Notes: a model not told the origin generated them from the letters alone. 64,000 nt of DNA from Deltaproteobacteria bacterium (GCA_021737785.1 JAIPDI010000004.1:110037-174036); one strand, 5' to 3'. Shown: positions 1-9,755, counted from the stretch's first letter. Made by a program: numbers and translations.

Positions 1-1013
1 TTTTCCGCCAGATAGGAATCCGCCTTAAGGGACTTGAGAACGATCTCCTGGCCCAAACGGGAGGCATTGGAGATGGATCCCCTGACCGCGCCCGCGGTCT
101 TCTTTTCAAGGGCCTCGTAGACGGGTCTTGTTTCCCCTGTAAGTGTGGCGCCGTAGGTGACAAAACCGACCCGCAGGCCCCAGACGTAGTTTTCCTTGGT
201 TGCCCCGTCCAGCTTGATGGTGAGGAGCCTGGGGTCCTGGCCGATCAGCCGGGTGAAGATCGATTCTTTCAGGGCATCGTCGGTGTAAAAGAGACCGAAG
301 TAGGCATCGTCGGTCAGGGCGAGGACCCGGACGCCCTTCTCCGCAACCTTCCTCAGGATATCCGCAATCCCGTCGGCCTCCCGGGGGGTGACGGTATAGC
401 CGGTGGGGTTGTTGGGAAAATTGAGGATCACGATAATCTTTTTGGCGGATGCCGCCTCGCCCTCAACACAGGCCTCGAATCCCTTCAGATTGAATGCCCC
501 GTCGCCATCAAAGAGCGGATAGGTGACAATCCGCGCCCCCCTGCGGACGGAAAAAATGAGGTTGTAATTGCCCCACATCTTGTCCGGCAGGACGATCGTA
601 TCGCCCGGGTCCACCCACATGTCCGATACCACGCTGAGGCCGTGGGTAATGGCGTGGGACACGACCGGCAGGCTGATCTCTTTTCCCTTCAGAGAGGGGT
701 TTTTTCTCAACAGTTCCTCCTGCCAGGCCTGGCGGAGGGGGGGAATGCCGAAAGAAGGGGCATAGGTAAGCGCCTCCTCGGGTTCGATCTCATGCAGCAT
801 GGCCATCACCGAGGGGAGGTGCATGGTCCTTCCCTTTTCAGTGGCCATTCCGATGGTGGCGTTGAACTTATGGGCCTTTTCCTTTGCCTCGGCGCCCTGG
901 GAAAGGATCCCCTTTGGAAAGAAGAGGTTTTTCCCCACTTCTGACAGCGTTCCATAGATATGCTCGTTGCCTGCCCGGATGACCTGGTTTAACTCCTCTG
1001 CAATCGGGTTCAT
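1..1013 (-). CDS. PLP-dependent class I/II aminotransferase (3' end cut by window edge)
   Basis: Reading from an ATG at 1013 behind a GAGG ribosome site gives about 337 residues running off the left edge. The fold-type I aminotransferase pattern is visible: an NFPNNPTG motif, then DDAYFGLFY, and the Schiff-base lysine context DGATKENYVWG around residue 270, followed by a GLRVGF segment. The substrate cannot be told from sequence; members of this group transaminate aromatic or aspartate-like amino acids. It is divergent from the acyl-CoA operon, with a 266-nt shared upstream region that holds a palindrome. The family is confident, the substrate is not. Confidence 0.85.
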   Translation of the reverse strand, partial: MNPIAEELNQVIRAGNEHIYGTLSEVGKNLFFPKGILSQGAEAKEKAHKFNATIGMATEKGRTMHLPSVMAMLHEIEPEEALTYAPSFGIPPLRQAWQEELLRKNPSLKGKEISLPVVSHAITHGLSVVSDMWVDPGDTIVLPDKMWGNYNLIFSVRRGARIVTYPLFDGDGAFNLKGFEACVEGEAASAKKIIVILNFPNNPTGYTVTPREADGIADILRKVAEKGVRVLALTDDAYFGLFYTDDALKESIFTRLIGQDPRLLTIKLDGATKENYVWGLRVGFVTYGATLTGETRPVYEALEKKTAGAVRGSISNASRLGQEIVLKSLKADSYLAE

Positions 1014-1064
1014 CGCTTCACTCCTCATGGTTCATGGTATTTTTGTGCAATTATCATTCATATT

Positions 1065-1079
1065 GATTAGCTGCTAATC
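1065..1079. promoter_or_regulatory. Perfect palindrome in divergent intergenic region, possible operator
   Basis: GATTAGC-T-GCTAATC is a 7-1-7 perfect palindrome about 50 nt upstream of the minus-strand aminotransferase start and about 50 nt upstream of the -35 of the thiolase operon. The position suits a repressor or activator site. No binding protein is identified; the XRE-cupin regulator at 9756 is the nearest candidate. Confidence 0.4.
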
Positions 1080-1129
1080 CTCAGATTTGTCAAGAAAATT
1101 GTCAGGCGGCGACTTAGGGCTAATTTGTC

Positions 1130-1159
1130 TTGACTTAAAAAGCGTTCCTTTAATATAAG
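1130..1159 (+). promoter_or_regulatory. Predicted sigma70 promoter of the acyl-CoA operon
   Basis: A TTGACT -35 at 1130-1135 and a TATAAG -10 at 1154-1159 are separated by 18 nt, about 120 nt upstream of the first thiolase. Eleven of twelve hexamer positions resemble consensus or near-consensus. Confidence 0.5.
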
Positions 1160-1279
1160 AGATGAGTTGAATTCCAGATGCGTTGAATCGGTTTTGATAA
1201 GCCTGGTATTCCCGCTGAAAACGGGACATGGACGTGCATCCGGAACCGGGAATCCAGAATCCAGAAAAGGGGAATATTT

Positions 1280-2470
1280 ATGAGAGAAGTGGTTATTGTC
1301 AGTGCGTGCAGGACAGCGGTGGGGGACTTTGCCGGATCGCTCAGTACGGTTTCCGCCACAGATCTTGGCGCGCTTGTTATCAGGGAGGCCATTAAAAGGG
1401 CCGGCATTGAGAAGGATCAGGTGGACGAGGTGATCATGGGAAGCGTCCTCCCCCACGGCCTGGGACAAAACCCGGCCAGGCAGACCATGGTGCGGGCCGG
1501 CCTTCCGTGGGATGTGGGGGCCATTACCGTGAATAAGGTGTGCGGATCCGGCCTCAAGGCGGTCATGCTGGCGGCCCAGGCGATTCAATGCAACGATGCC
1601 GAGGTGGTTGTGGCGGGCGGCCAGGAAAACATGAACCAGTGCCCCTATATGCTCGACAAGGCCAGGACCGGATACCGCATGAACAACGGGCAGTTGATTG
1701 ACGGGATGGTCCATGACGGCCTGTGGGACCATGTGAATGACTTTCACATGGGGATCAGCGCGGAATTGGTGTCTGAGAAGTACGGGGTGAGCCGGGAGGA
1801 TACGGACGCCTTTGCAATGAGGTCCTACGAAAAGGCCTGGAAGGCCATTGACGCAGGCAAATTCAAGGATGAAATCGTCCCGGTTGAGGTTCCCTCAAGA
1901 AAGGGAGACCCGAAGATATTCGAGGTGGACGAGATCGCGGTGAGAAAACCGAGGACCAGCTTGGAGGCCCTGGCAAGACTTCGGCCCGCCTTTAAGAAAG
2001 ACGGCCTGGTGACCGCGGGAAACGCCTCCAAGATCAGTGACGGGGCATCCGCCCTGGTGGTGATGTCGAGGGAAAAGGCGGATCAGTTAGGGTGCACGCC
2101 CCTGGTCCGGATCGGGGCACAGGGCGCATCCGGCATTGATATGAAATACGTCCTGGTGGCGCCGATCCTGTCCATTCCCAAGGTTCTGGCCAAGGACGGC
2201 CTCACGGTGGGAGACGTGGATTTGCACGAGATCAACGAGGCCTTCAGCACCTCTTCCGTGGCCATCAATCGCGAACTGGGGATCGATCCTGAAAAGGTCA
2301 ATGTCCACGGGGGATCTGTGGCCATAGGCCATCCCATCGGGGCGAGCGGGGCCCGGGTCCTCACCACCCTCATCTATGCCATGAAAGATAGAGGGGCCAG
2401 GATCGGTGAGGCCTCCCTCTGCCTGGGGGGCGGAGAGGCGGTAACCCTGGTGGTTTACAATGAGGGATAA
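1280..2470 (+). CDS. Acetyl-CoA C-acetyltransferase (thiolase)
   Basis: This 396-residue protein has the standard thiolase length. The nucleophile is Cys88 in VNKVCGSG, the active-site His351 lies in GHPIGASG, and the acid-base Cys381 lies in SLCLGGGEA. It would cleave acetoacetyl-CoA to two acetyl-CoA (or the reverse) in the cytoplasm. It is first in a co-directional operon with a second thiolase, enoyl-CoA hydratase, acyl-CoA dehydrogenase and a B12 mutase, which argues for the degradative thiolytic direction. The start codon follows AAAAGGGGAATATTT. Confidence 0.93.
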   Translation: MREVVIVSACRTAVGDFAGSLSTVSATDLGALVIREAIKRAGIEKDQVDEVIMGSVLPHGLGQNPARQTMVRAGLPWDVGAITVNKVCGSGLKAVMLAAQAIQCNDAEVVVAGGQENMNQCPYMLDKARTGYRMNNGQLIDGMVHDGLWDHVNDFHMGISAELVSEKYGVSREDTDAFAMRSYEKAWKAIDAGKFKDEIVPVEVPSRKGDPKIFEVDEIAVRKPRTSLEALARLRPAFKKDGLVTAGNASKISDGASALVVMSREKADQLGCTPLVRIGAQGASGIDMKYVLVAPILSIPKVLAKDGLTVGDVDLHEINEAFSTSSVAINRELGIDPEKVNVHGGSVAIGHPIGASGARVLTTLIYAMKDRGARIGEASLCLGGGEAVTLVVYNEG

Positions 2471-2547
2471 ACGTATCTGAGAAATTTATTAATCATCTGC
2501 GTAATTCTGCGGAGTCTACAGATGGAATTTAAGGAATAGGAGACGAA

Positions 2548-3837
2548 ATGATGAAAGATGTGGTGATTGTTTCTGGTGTAAGGACGCCCGTGGGGGCATT
2601 CGGGGGGACCTTGAAGTCGACGCCGGTTGTAGATCTGGGGGCATTGGTGCTCAAGGGGGCGCTCAAGAAGCTGAATCTGAAACCGGCCGCGACAGACGAT
2701 CTGACGCGGTTCGAGCCGGACGCCCTGAAGGGGCTCGGTATGATCGACCTGGAAAAGAAGGATTATGACTACGACGCATCCGGTCAGCCCATTCAGATCG
2801 ATGAGGTCATTATGGGAAATGTGGTGGGCGCGGGCCAGGGACAGAATGTGGCACGGCAGGCCATGATCCGTGCGGGGATCTCCAAGGAGACGTCCGCATT
2901 CACCGTGAACAAGGTGTGCGCCTCGGGCATGAAGTCCCTTGCCCTTGCAGCCCAGGCCATCCGTGCGGGCGAGGCAGACATCATACTGGCGGGCGGCATG
3001 GAGAACATGAGCCTCATCCCATATGCCCTTCCGGCGGCGCGCTGGGGTGCGCGGATGAACAACGCCGATCTGGTGGACCTGATGATCATGGACGGTCTGT
3101 TCGAGATCTTTTATGGCTATCACATGGGCGTCACCGCCGAAAATATTGCGGCCAAATATGCCATTTCAAGGGAAGAGCAGGATCAACTGGGCGCCCTGAG
3201 CCATCAGCGGGCCAGAAAGGCCATTGCAGAAGGCCTGTTCAAGGATGAAACCGTGCCGGTGGTCATCCCCCAGCGGAAAGGGGACCCGGTGGTCTTCGAC
3301 ACGGACGAGCGGCCCATGGATACCAGTGCGGAGAAAATGGCAAAACTGAGACCCGCCTTCAAAAAGGACGGTACAGTGACCGCAGGGAATGCATCCGGAA
3401 TTAATGACGCGGCAGCGGCCCTTCTGGTCATGTCCGATTCAAAGGCCGCTGAACTCGGCCTGAAACCCCTTGCCAAGATCCGTGCCTGCGCATCCGCGGC
3501 CATCGATCCCGCCTATATGGGTCTGGGGCCGATTCCGGCGGTCAGGAAGGTCCTGCACAAGGAAAACCTCTCCATCAATGATTTTGGGGTAATCGAACTC
3601 AACGAGGCCTTTGCCTCACAGGCCATCGCGTGCGTGCGCGAGCTGAAATGCGATATGGAAAAGACCAATCGCCTGGGGAGCGGCATTTCCATCGGTCATC
3701 CCATCGGGTGTTCAGGGGCCCGGCTCGTCGTCACCATGATGGGCGAGATGTTGCGATCAGGTGCCCATCTGGGGCTGGCCTCTTTATGCATCGGTGGCGG
3801 ACAGGGGATGGCCATGGTCTTAGAGATTGATGATTGA
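2548..3837 (+). CDS. Second thiolase with an insertion in the N-terminal domain
   Basis: The 429-residue thiolase has all catalytic motifs: Cys124 in VNKVCASG, His in GHPIGCSGA and Cys in SLCIGGGQ near the C terminus. Compared with the upstream paralogue it carries about 35 extra residues between roughly positions 42 and 82, a charged stretch with KKDYDYDASG. The start follows AGGAGACGAA, with two adjacent ATGs. Having two thiolases in one operon suggests different chain-length or branched-chain preferences. Which is used for acetoacetyl-CoA cannot be decided here. Confidence 0.9.
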   Translation: MMKDVVIVSGVRTPVGAFGGTLKSTPVVDLGALVLKGALKKLNLKPAATDDLTRFEPDALKGLGMIDLEKKDYDYDASGQPIQIDEVIMGNVVGAGQGQNVARQAMIRAGISKETSAFTVNKVCASGMKSLALAAQAIRAGEADIILAGGMENMSLIPYALPAARWGARMNNADLVDLMIMDGLFEIFYGYHMGVTAENIAAKYAISREEQDQLGALSHQRARKAIAEGLFKDETVPVVIPQRKGDPVVFDTDERPMDTSAEKMAKLRPAFKKDGTVTAGNASGINDAAAALLVMSDSKAAELGLKPLAKIRACASAAIDPAYMGLGPIPAVRKVLHKENLSINDFGVIELNEAFASQAIACVRELKCDMEKTNRLGSGISIGHPIGCSGARLVVTMMGEMLRSGAHLGLASLCIGGGQGMAMVLEIDD

Positions 3838-3964
3838 CAGATTGTCGATTGCCTTGGGACTTTCGTAATGTCGGATGGACCATGAAAGGTCCCGCTCTTC
3901 AATCGTCAGTTATCGCCAGATCTGGCAAATCAACAATCAACAATGCGAATGGGGGTAAGCACCA

Positions 3965-4753
3965 ATGGCTTACGAAAATATCATTTATGAGACAGAAGGG
4001 AATGTGGCGGTCATCCGGTTCAACCGGCCTAAGGCCTTGAACGCCGTTAATCTGGACGTGGTCAAGGATATGCAGAAGGCCCTGGACGAGGTTGAAGCCG
4101 ATCCGTCGATTCGGGTGTTGATACTGACAGGCGAGGGGGGCAAGGCATTTGTGGCGGGCGCCGATATCTCGCTCATGGTCAACCTGTCCCCGCTTCAGTT
4201 GAGGGACTTCTCCGTTGCACTTCATGACCTGGGATTCCGCATGGAAGCGCTTCCCATACCGGTCATCGCCTGCGTCAACGGGTTTGCCCTGGGCGGCGGG
4301 ACCGAGATCGCCATGGCGTGCGATTTCATCTACGCCTCAGAGGATTCCAAGTTCGGACAGCCCGAGATCAACCTGGGGATCATTCCCGGTGCCGGCGGGA
4401 CCCAGCGTCTTCCCAGACTGGTGGGAAAGGGGATGGCCAAGGAGCTCTGTATGACCGGGGCCATTATCAGCGCACAGGAAGCCAAGGAGATCGGCCTGGT
4501 CAACAAGGTCTTTCCCGCGGACAAGCTGTGGGAAGAAACCCTGAAGACCGCCAAGATCATGGCATCCAAGGGACGATTTTCACTGATGGCGGCCAAGCGC
4601 TGCATTGACCGGGGCTTCAATTTAGAGCTGCGTGCTGCGTGCGGTCTGGAGACGGACCAGTTTGCGTTGTGCATGGCGAGCCCTGACGGCAGGGAGGGGA
4701 TGAGCGCATTCCTGGAGAAGAGAAAGCCCGAGTTCAAAGGAGGCTTGAGTTGA
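3965..4753 (+). CDS. Enoyl-CoA hydratase (crotonase)
   Basis: The 262 residues match a crotonase of normal size. The two catalytic glutamates appear as Glu114 (GGGTEIAMACD) and Glu134 (PEINLGIIPGAGGTQRL), with the 20-residue spacing of the classical enzyme. It hydrates crotonyl-CoA-type 2-enoyl-CoAs to 3-hydroxyacyl-CoAs. It lies between thiolase 2 and an acyl-CoA dehydrogenase, one base before the latter. No 3-hydroxyacyl-CoA dehydrogenase gene is visible in the operon, so that step must be supplied elsewhere. Confidence 0.92.
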   Translation: MAYENIIYETEGNVAVIRFNRPKALNAVNLDVVKDMQKALDEVEADPSIRVLILTGEGGKAFVAGADISLMVNLSPLQLRDFSVALHDLGFRMEALPIPVIACVNGFALGGGTEIAMACDFIYASEDSKFGQPEINLGIIPGAGGTQRLPRLVGKGMAKELCMTGAIISAQEAKEIGLVNKVFPADKLWEETLKTAKIMASKGRFSLMAAKRCIDRGFNLELRAACGLETDQFALCMASPDGREGMSAFLEKRKPEFKGGLS

Positions 4754-4754
4754 C

Positions 4755-5900
4755 ATGGATTTTGCACTGACCGAAGAACAGCAGATGGTAAAGGATATGG
4801 CGGCCCGGTTTGCCGAGAGCGAAATCAGACCGAAGGCGGCCGAACTGGATGAAAAGCATGAACATCCCGCAGAGATCGTTCGGCAGTTGGGCGAATTGAA
4901 GATGATGGGCATCGTGATCGCCGAGGAGTTCGGGGGCGGGGGCATGGATTACGTCAGTTATGTGCTGGCCCTTATCGAGATCTCCAAGGCATGCGCATCC
5001 ACCGGGGTGATCATGTCGGTGAATAATTCCCTCTATTGCTTTCCGGTCAATGCATACGGAACGGATGAACAGAAGAAGAAGTACCTCTATCCCTGTGCAT
5101 CGGGCGAAAAGATCGGATGCTACGGGTTGACAGAGGCAGGCGCCGGATCGGACCCTGCAGGAATGCGCACGACCGCGGTGAGGGACGGAGACGGATGGGT
5201 GATCAACGGCGAGAAAAAGTTCATCACCAACGGCAACGTCTCTTCCTACGGCGTCATTGCGGCGGTCACAGAGAAGGGGAAAGGGTACAAGGGGATCTCC
5301 TCCTTTGTGGTGGACCTGGAAAATACCCCCGGGTTCAAGGTGGGACGGGTGGAAGACAAACTGGGCATCCTGGGCTCCGGTACGGCAGAAATTATCTTTG
5401 AGGATGCCAGGGTGCCTGCCGATGCCCTTCTGGGGAAGGAGGGCGAAGGCTTTAAGCAGATGCTGACCACCCTGGACGGGGGCCGGATCGGGATTGCGTC
5501 CCAGGCCATCGGGATCGGACGGGCCGTTCTGGAAGAGGCGGTGGCCTATGCCAAGACCAGAGAGCAGTTCGGCAAGCCGATTACCGCTTTTCAGGCGATC
5601 CAGTGGAAACTGGCCGATATGGCCACGGAACTGGATGCCGCGGAACTCCTGACCCTTCGGGCGGCCTGGCTGGAAGACCGCAAGAAACCGTATGAGAAGG
5701 CCGCTGCCATGGCCAAGATGTATGCATCGGATGCGGCCATGAGGGCATCGGTCGAAGGCATTCAGGTCCTTGGGGGATACGGGTATTGCAAGGACTACCC
5801 GATGGAACGTCACATGCGGGATGCCAAAATATGTCAGATCTACGAAGGAACCAATGAGATCATGCGGATGGTGGTGGCGAAGAACCTCATCAGAGATTGA
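4755..5900 (+). CDS. Short-chain acyl-CoA dehydrogenase
   Basis: The 381-residue flavoprotein contains the FAD/substrate motif [16 protein letters not shown] and the C-terminal [10 protein letters not shown], where Glu364 is the expected catalytic base of short-chain (butyryl-CoA-type) dehydrogenases. It oxidises acyl-CoA to 2-enoyl-CoA and passes electrons to an electron-transferring flavoprotein, which is not encoded here. Translation begins one base after the crotonase stop, so the two are probably coupled. Context fits butyryl-CoA dehydrogenase. Confidence 0.92.
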   Translation: MDFALTEEQQMVKDMAARFAESEIRPKAAELDEKHEHPAEIVRQLGELKMMGIVIAEEFGGGGMDYVSYVLALIEISKACASTGVIMSVNNSLYCFPVNAYGTDEQKKKYLYPCASGEKIGCYGLTEAGAGSDPAGMRTTAVRDGDGWVINGEKKFITNGNVSSYGVIAAVTEKGKGYKGISSFVVDLENTPGFKVGRVEDKLGILGSGTAEIIFEDARVPADALLGKEGEGFKQMLTTLDGGRIGIASQAIGIGRAVLEEAVAYAKTREQFGKPITAFQAIQWKLADMATELDAAELLTLRAAWLEDRKKPYEKAAAMAKMYASDAAMRASVEGIQVLGGYGYCKDYPMERHMRDAKICQIYEGTNEIMRMVVAKNLIRD

Positions 5901-5995
5901 CGATCGACGATTGGCGATTGATGATTGAAACGCATCCGACCAAGAGTCTTGTCCAGAATCGACAATCAACAATCAGCAGTCGAAAGGGGGGTCAT

Positions 5996-7681
5996 ATGCC
6001 CTTGACGTTTAATGACGGGATCTTTGAGGACATAAACAGGGAAAACGAGAAGTGGCAGAAGAAGCTGGAGAAGGTGTTTGAAGCCCGGCCCGAACGTCTC
6101 CCCAGGTTTTCCACGGTTTCCGACCTGGAGATCGGGCGGCTCTATACCCCTGCCGATATCAAAAACCAGGATTTTATGAGAGACATCGGCTTTCCCGGAG
6201 ACGCCCCCTTCACCCGCGGGGTCCAGCCCTCCATGTACCGGGGCCGTCTCTGGACCATGCGCATGTTTGCCGGCCTGGGGAGCGCCAAGGATACGAATAA
6301 GCGGTTTCATCTTTTGGTGAATCAGGGGCAGACCGGTCTCTCCACCGCCTTTGATATGCCGACCCTCATGGGCTACGACACCGATTCCCCCAAGGCCAGG
6401 GGGGAGTGCGGCAAGTGCGGTGTGGCCATCGACACCCTCAAGGATATGGAAGATCTCTTTGAAGGGCTTCCCATCGATAAAATCACCACCTCCATGACCA
6501 TCAATCCGCCTGCCTCGGTGATCTGGGCCATGTATATCGCCATGGCGGAAAAACGGGGAATCGACCGGAAGGTGTTGGGCGGCACCATCCAGAACGACAT
6601 GCTCAAAGAATTCATTGCCCAGAAGACCTTCATGTGCCCGCCGGTGCCGTCTGTCCGCATTATTACGGATACGGTGGAATTCGGGACCAAGGAGGTCCCG
6701 AGATGGAACACCATCAGCATCAGCGGGTACCATATCCGGGAGGCGGGGTCCACTGCGGTGCAGGAATTGGCCTTTACCCTGGGAGACGGCATCGCCTACA
6801 CTGAAGAGGCCATGAAGCGGGGACTCGACGTGGATGACTTCGCCCCCAGGTTTTCCTTCTTTTTCAATTCCCATCTCGATTTCTTCGAGGAGGTTGCCAA
6901 GTTCAGGGCGGCCAGGCGGATGTGGGGAAAGATCATGAAAGAGCGCTTCAAGGCCAAGGATCCAAGATCGTGGTGGTTGCGGTTCCACACGCAGACAGCA
7001 GGGTGTTCCCTTACGGCCCAGCAGCCGTACAACAACGTGGTCCGGACGGCGTTTCAGGCCCTGGCGGCGGTGATGGGCGGCACCCAGTCGCTCCACACCA
7101 ATTCACTGGATGAGGTTCTGGCGATCCCGACCGAGGAGGCCGCGACCATTGCCCTGAGGACACAGCAGGTTATTGCCGAAGAATCCGGCGTGGCCAACAC
7201 CATCGATCCCTTAGGGGGGTCCTATTTTGTGGAGGCCCTCACCAACCGGATGGAGGAGGAGGCCTTTGAGATCATAGAGAAGATCGACAACATGGGCGGC
7301 ATGCTGTCGGCTATTGAGAAGAACTATCCCCAGCAGGAGATCGCCGACGCCGCCTATCACTATCAAAGACAGATCGATGACAAAGAAAAGACCGTGGTAG
7401 GGGTCAATAAGTATGTTACCGAAGAGGATATCCCGGTGGAGATCCTGGAGATCGACGAAGAACTGGAAAGCCTCCAGATGGAGAAGACCAACCGGATCAA
7501 GAATGAGCGCGACAATTCCCGGGTGAAGGCCTGTCTGGAAAGGGTGGGCGAGGCATGTTCGGGCGACAGAAATGTCATGGAGGATCTGATTGACGCGGTC
7601 AAGGCGCACGCCACCCTTCAGGAGGTGTGTGATGTCTACAGGAAGGTGTACGGCGAGTACAGGGATCCGGGGATATATTAG
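5996..7681 (+). CDS. icmA: B12-dependent acyl-CoA mutase large subunit, isobutyryl-CoA mutase-like
   Basis: The start at 5996 is chosen for its AAAGGGGGGTCAT ribosome site; an in-frame ATG about 100 nt upstream has no such site. The 561 residues lack a B12 domain, as in two-subunit enzymes. In methylmalonyl-CoA mutase the substrate is set by Tyr89 and Arg207 (P. shermanii numbering). Here the aligned residues are Phe91 (TMRMFAGLG) and Gln209 (KEFIAQKTF), with catalytic His246 in ISISGYH. The 118 and 37 residue spacings equal those of the reference enzymes. Phe plus Gln is the isobutyryl-CoA mutase pair. With the adjacent butyryl-CoA oxidation genes it likely converts isobutyryl-CoA to butyryl-CoA. 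Usual automated naming would be methylmalonyl-CoA mutase. Confidence 0.8.
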   Translation: MPLTFNDGIFEDINRENEKWQKKLEKVFEARPERLPRFSTVSDLEIGRLYTPADIKNQDFMRDIGFPGDAPFTRGVQPSMYRGRLWTMRMFAGLGSAKDTNKRFHLLVNQGQTGLSTAFDMPTLMGYDTDSPKARGECGKCGVAIDTLKDMEDLFEGLPIDKITTSMTINPPASVIWAMYIAMAEKRGIDRKVLGGTIQNDMLKEFIAQKTFMCPPVPSVRIITDTVEFGTKEVPRWNTISISGYHIREAGSTAVQELAFTLGDGIAYTEEAMKRGLDVDDFAPRFSFFFNSHLDFFEEVAKFRAARRMWGKIMKERFKAKDPRSWWLRFHTQTAGCSLTAQQPYNNVVRTAFQALAAVMGGTQSLHTNSLDEVLAIPTEEAATIALRTQQVIAEESGVANTIDPLGGSYFVEALTNRMEEEAFEIIEKIDNMGGMLSAIEKNYPQQEIADAAYHYQRQIDDKEKTVVGVNKYVTEEDIPVEILEIDEELESLQMEKTNRIKNERDNSRVKACLERVGEACSGDRNVMEDLIDAVKAHATLQEVCDVYRKVYGEYRDPGIY

Positions 7682-7689
7682 AAAGCTGA

Positions 7690-7726
7690 ACGTCCAACAT
7701 CGAATATCGGACGTCCAACATCGAAT
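7690..7726. repeat. 16-bp direct repeat in intergenic spacer
   Basis: ACGTCCAACATCGAAT occurs at 7690-7705 and again at 7711-7726. Similar low-complexity spacer DNA (ATTGATGATTGAC, ATCCAGTATCCAG) follows genes near 3830, 5900 and 28085, suggesting a family of small spacer repeats in this genome. Confidence 0.7.
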
Positions 7727-7875
7727 GGGCAAAAAATTTCCTTTTAGTCCTTTGTGTCACTTGAGTCGCTTATCCGGCAACAGGGGATTAGAGACGGTTC
7801 AATAAACGAGTGGAGAGATGGTCATTACATCTGCGCGAATCTGAGAAATCTGTGGATGGGATTGAGGAATTATAG

Positions 7876-8280
7876 ATGAAACAGAAGAGAAGAGTCAGGG
7901 TGATGGTGGCAAAACCGGGTCTGGACGGTCATGACCGGGGGGCCAGGATCATCGCAAGGGCCTATCGGGATGCCGGTTTCGAGGTGGTGTACACAGGGCT
8001 TCACCAGACACCCGAAGAGATTGTGGAGGCCGCCATTCAGGAAGACGTGGATATGATCGGGATGTCGAGCCTGGCCGGGGCCCATAGATATCTGTTTCCT
8101 GCGGTGGTTCAGCTGCTTCGGGACAGGGGGGCGGATGACATTGTGGTGTGCGGGGGCGGAATCATCCCGGAGGATGATATTGCGAAATTAAAGGCGGCCG
8201 GGGTCCAGGAGGTATTTACCCCCGGAACGCCCCTCGACGAGATCGTGAGATGGGTCGAGGAAAATGTATCACCGAGGTAA
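7876..8280 (+). CDS. icmB: B12-binding small subunit of acyl-CoA mutase
   Basis: This 134-residue cobalamin-binding domain begins close to the base-off motif: Asp17-x-His19-x-x-Gly22 in LDGHDRG. His19 is the expected lower cobalt ligand, and SSLAGAH and VCGGG complete the B12 pocket. Size matches the small subunit of two-component isobutyryl-CoA mutase. It pairs with the large subunit at 5996 and is followed by the GTPase chaperone 12 nt downstream. The 194-nt gap from the large subunit holds only the direct repeat. Confidence 0.85.
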   Translation: MKQKRRVRVMVAKPGLDGHDRGARIIARAYRDAGFEVVYTGLHQTPEEIVEAAIQEDVDMIGMSSLAGAHRYLFPAVVQLLRDRGADDIVVCGGGIIPEDDIAKLKAAGVQEVFTPGTPLDEIVRWVEENVSPR

Positions 8281-8292
8281 AAATAGGAGATT

Positions 8293-9252
8293 ATGGCCAG
8301 TGTAGCAGAAAAGGTGGTTGCCGGCGATATCCGGACGGTCGCGCGTCTGATCCGGGATATTGACGACGGCATGCCCGAGGTGCGAGAGGTCCTGAAAGAG
8401 CTGTATCCGCATACCGGAAAGGCCTATGTTATCGGGATTACGGGATCTCCCGGTGTGGGAAAAAGCACCCTGGTGGATCAGATGGTTGCCCACATCAGGA
8501 AACGGGGAAAGACGGTCGGGGTCCTGGCGGTGGACCCCACCAGCCCGTTCAGCGGCGGCGCTATCCTGGGGGATCGCGTGAGAATGCAGCGGCACAGCAT
8601 GGATCAGGGCGTTTTTATCCGGTCCATGGCCACCAGAGGCCACTTCGGCGGCCTGACCCAGTCCACCCGGAGCGCCATCGATGTCCTGGATGCCATGGGC
8701 AAAGACTATATTCTGGTGGAAACCGTAGGGGTAGGCCAGGATGAGGTGGATGTGGTGAAGAGCGCCCATACCACCGTTATCGTAGTGATTCCCGGTATGG
8801 GGGACGATATCCAGGCGATCAAGGCCGGGATCCTCGAGGTGGGCGATATCTTCCTGATCAATAAGGCCGACCGGGAAGGGTCGGACAAGACCATGAGCGA
8901 CCTGAGACTGATGATCGAGATGGATCAGAAGAAGTATAATGAAGGCGGATGGAAGCCGCCCATACTCAAGGTCGAGGCGGTGTTTGACAAGGGGGTGGAT
9001 GAATTTCTGGAGGCGGTGGACCGGCATGCAGCATACCTCGCCAATACCGAGGACGGCCTCCACTTCAGGGCGAACAGGGTCAAGGTCCGCCAGGAACTGG
9101 GAGAGATGATCAAGGCCCGGCTTATCGAGGAGGTTCTGGACCGATTGACGGATTCGGGTGAATTCGATGCCGCCGTGACATCGATTGTGGAAGGGAAGGT
9201 GGATCCCTATACTGCATGTGAAGACCTGGTTCTCCCGATTCTGTCCGGCTGA
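8293..9252 (+). CDS. meaB: MeaB/ArgK-type G-protein chaperone of the B12 mutase
   Basis: The 319-residue SIMIBI GTPase has a P-loop GSPGVGKSTL at residues 51-60, the DPTSPFSGGAILGDRVRM segment typical of MeaB, switch region VETVGVGQDEVDV and NKAD for guanine recognition. MeaB proteins gate loading of adenosylcobalamin into acyl-CoA mutases and protect them from inactivation. It sits 12 nt after the B12 subunit, in the usual mutase-chaperone arrangement. Confidence 0.92.
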   Translation: MASVAEKVVAGDIRTVARLIRDIDDGMPEVREVLKELYPHTGKAYVIGITGSPGVGKSTLVDQMVAHIRKRGKTVGVLAVDPTSPFSGGAILGDRVRMQRHSMDQGVFIRSMATRGHFGGLTQSTRSAIDVLDAMGKDYILVETVGVGQDEVDVVKSAHTTVIVVIPGMGDDIQAIKAGILEVGDIFLINKADREGSDKTMSDLRLMIEMDQKKYNEGGWKPPILKVEAVFDKGVDEFLEAVDRHAAYLANTEDGLHFRANRVKVRQELGEMIKARLIEEVLDRLTDSGEFDAAVTSIVEGKVDPYTACEDLVLPILSG

Positions 9253-9384
9253 ATCCGTCTCACGGCCGATTTTTGAAGCGCCTCCTCCCCCAAGCAAGAT
9301 CCACGCATGGAAAGGGATTGCCTTCACGATTCCTGTCAAGCGATGATAACCGTTGCGCCTTAACCTCTGATCCCGGATGAACCG

Positions 9385-9615
9385 ATGGTCAACATGTTCT
9401 GGTGGCTACGCCAGGCCCTCCTCATTCTTGCAGGCTGTTTCTTCCTGGCATTCGGGATCCATATCCTGATCGCCGCCTATAAACTGAACGATCCGTATTC
9501 CTTTGTTATGGCCTTTTTTGCATCCAACCTCATCATACTCATCAGCGCCACCCTGATCCTGGGCTTTGTGCTGAGAATGATAAGGGTGTACCGTCGCCTG
9601 AAGGAGGGTAAATGA
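9385..9615 (+). CDS. Small two-helix membrane protein
   Basis: This 76-residue frame has two hydrophobic segments (about residues 8-31 and 40-64) separated by a short polar loop and a basic C-terminal tail (RVYRRLKEGK). I do not recognise a family. It lies between the mutase GTPase and the XRE-cupin regulator, in the same direction. It may be a real inner-membrane protein, but the ribosome site is poor and short frames of this size can be spurious. Confidence 0.45.
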   Translation: MVNMFWWLRQALLILAGCFFLAFGIHILIAAYKLNDPYSFVMAFFASNLIILISATLILGFVLRMIRVYRRLKEGK

Positions 9616-9755
9616 CCGGATGCGCAATTGGGTTTGTGGAGTTTAGAGGGAGGGTTCAGGCCTGATACGGGGTGGGCTTCTATTCCTGAACATCGACCAC
9701 CGGAACCTTCACACGGATTAATGAATCCCGTTTGATCGGGAAAGGAGGTAGTGTG

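Noticed and set aside
1067..1747. Long antisense frames inside the thiolase and other high-GC genes
   Set aside because: They are complements of strongly supported genes and arise from codon bias in GC-rich DNA.
5897..5995. Upstream in-frame ATG for the mutase large subunit
   Set aside because: The added residues come from repeat-like spacer DNA and the strong ribosome site lies before 5996.
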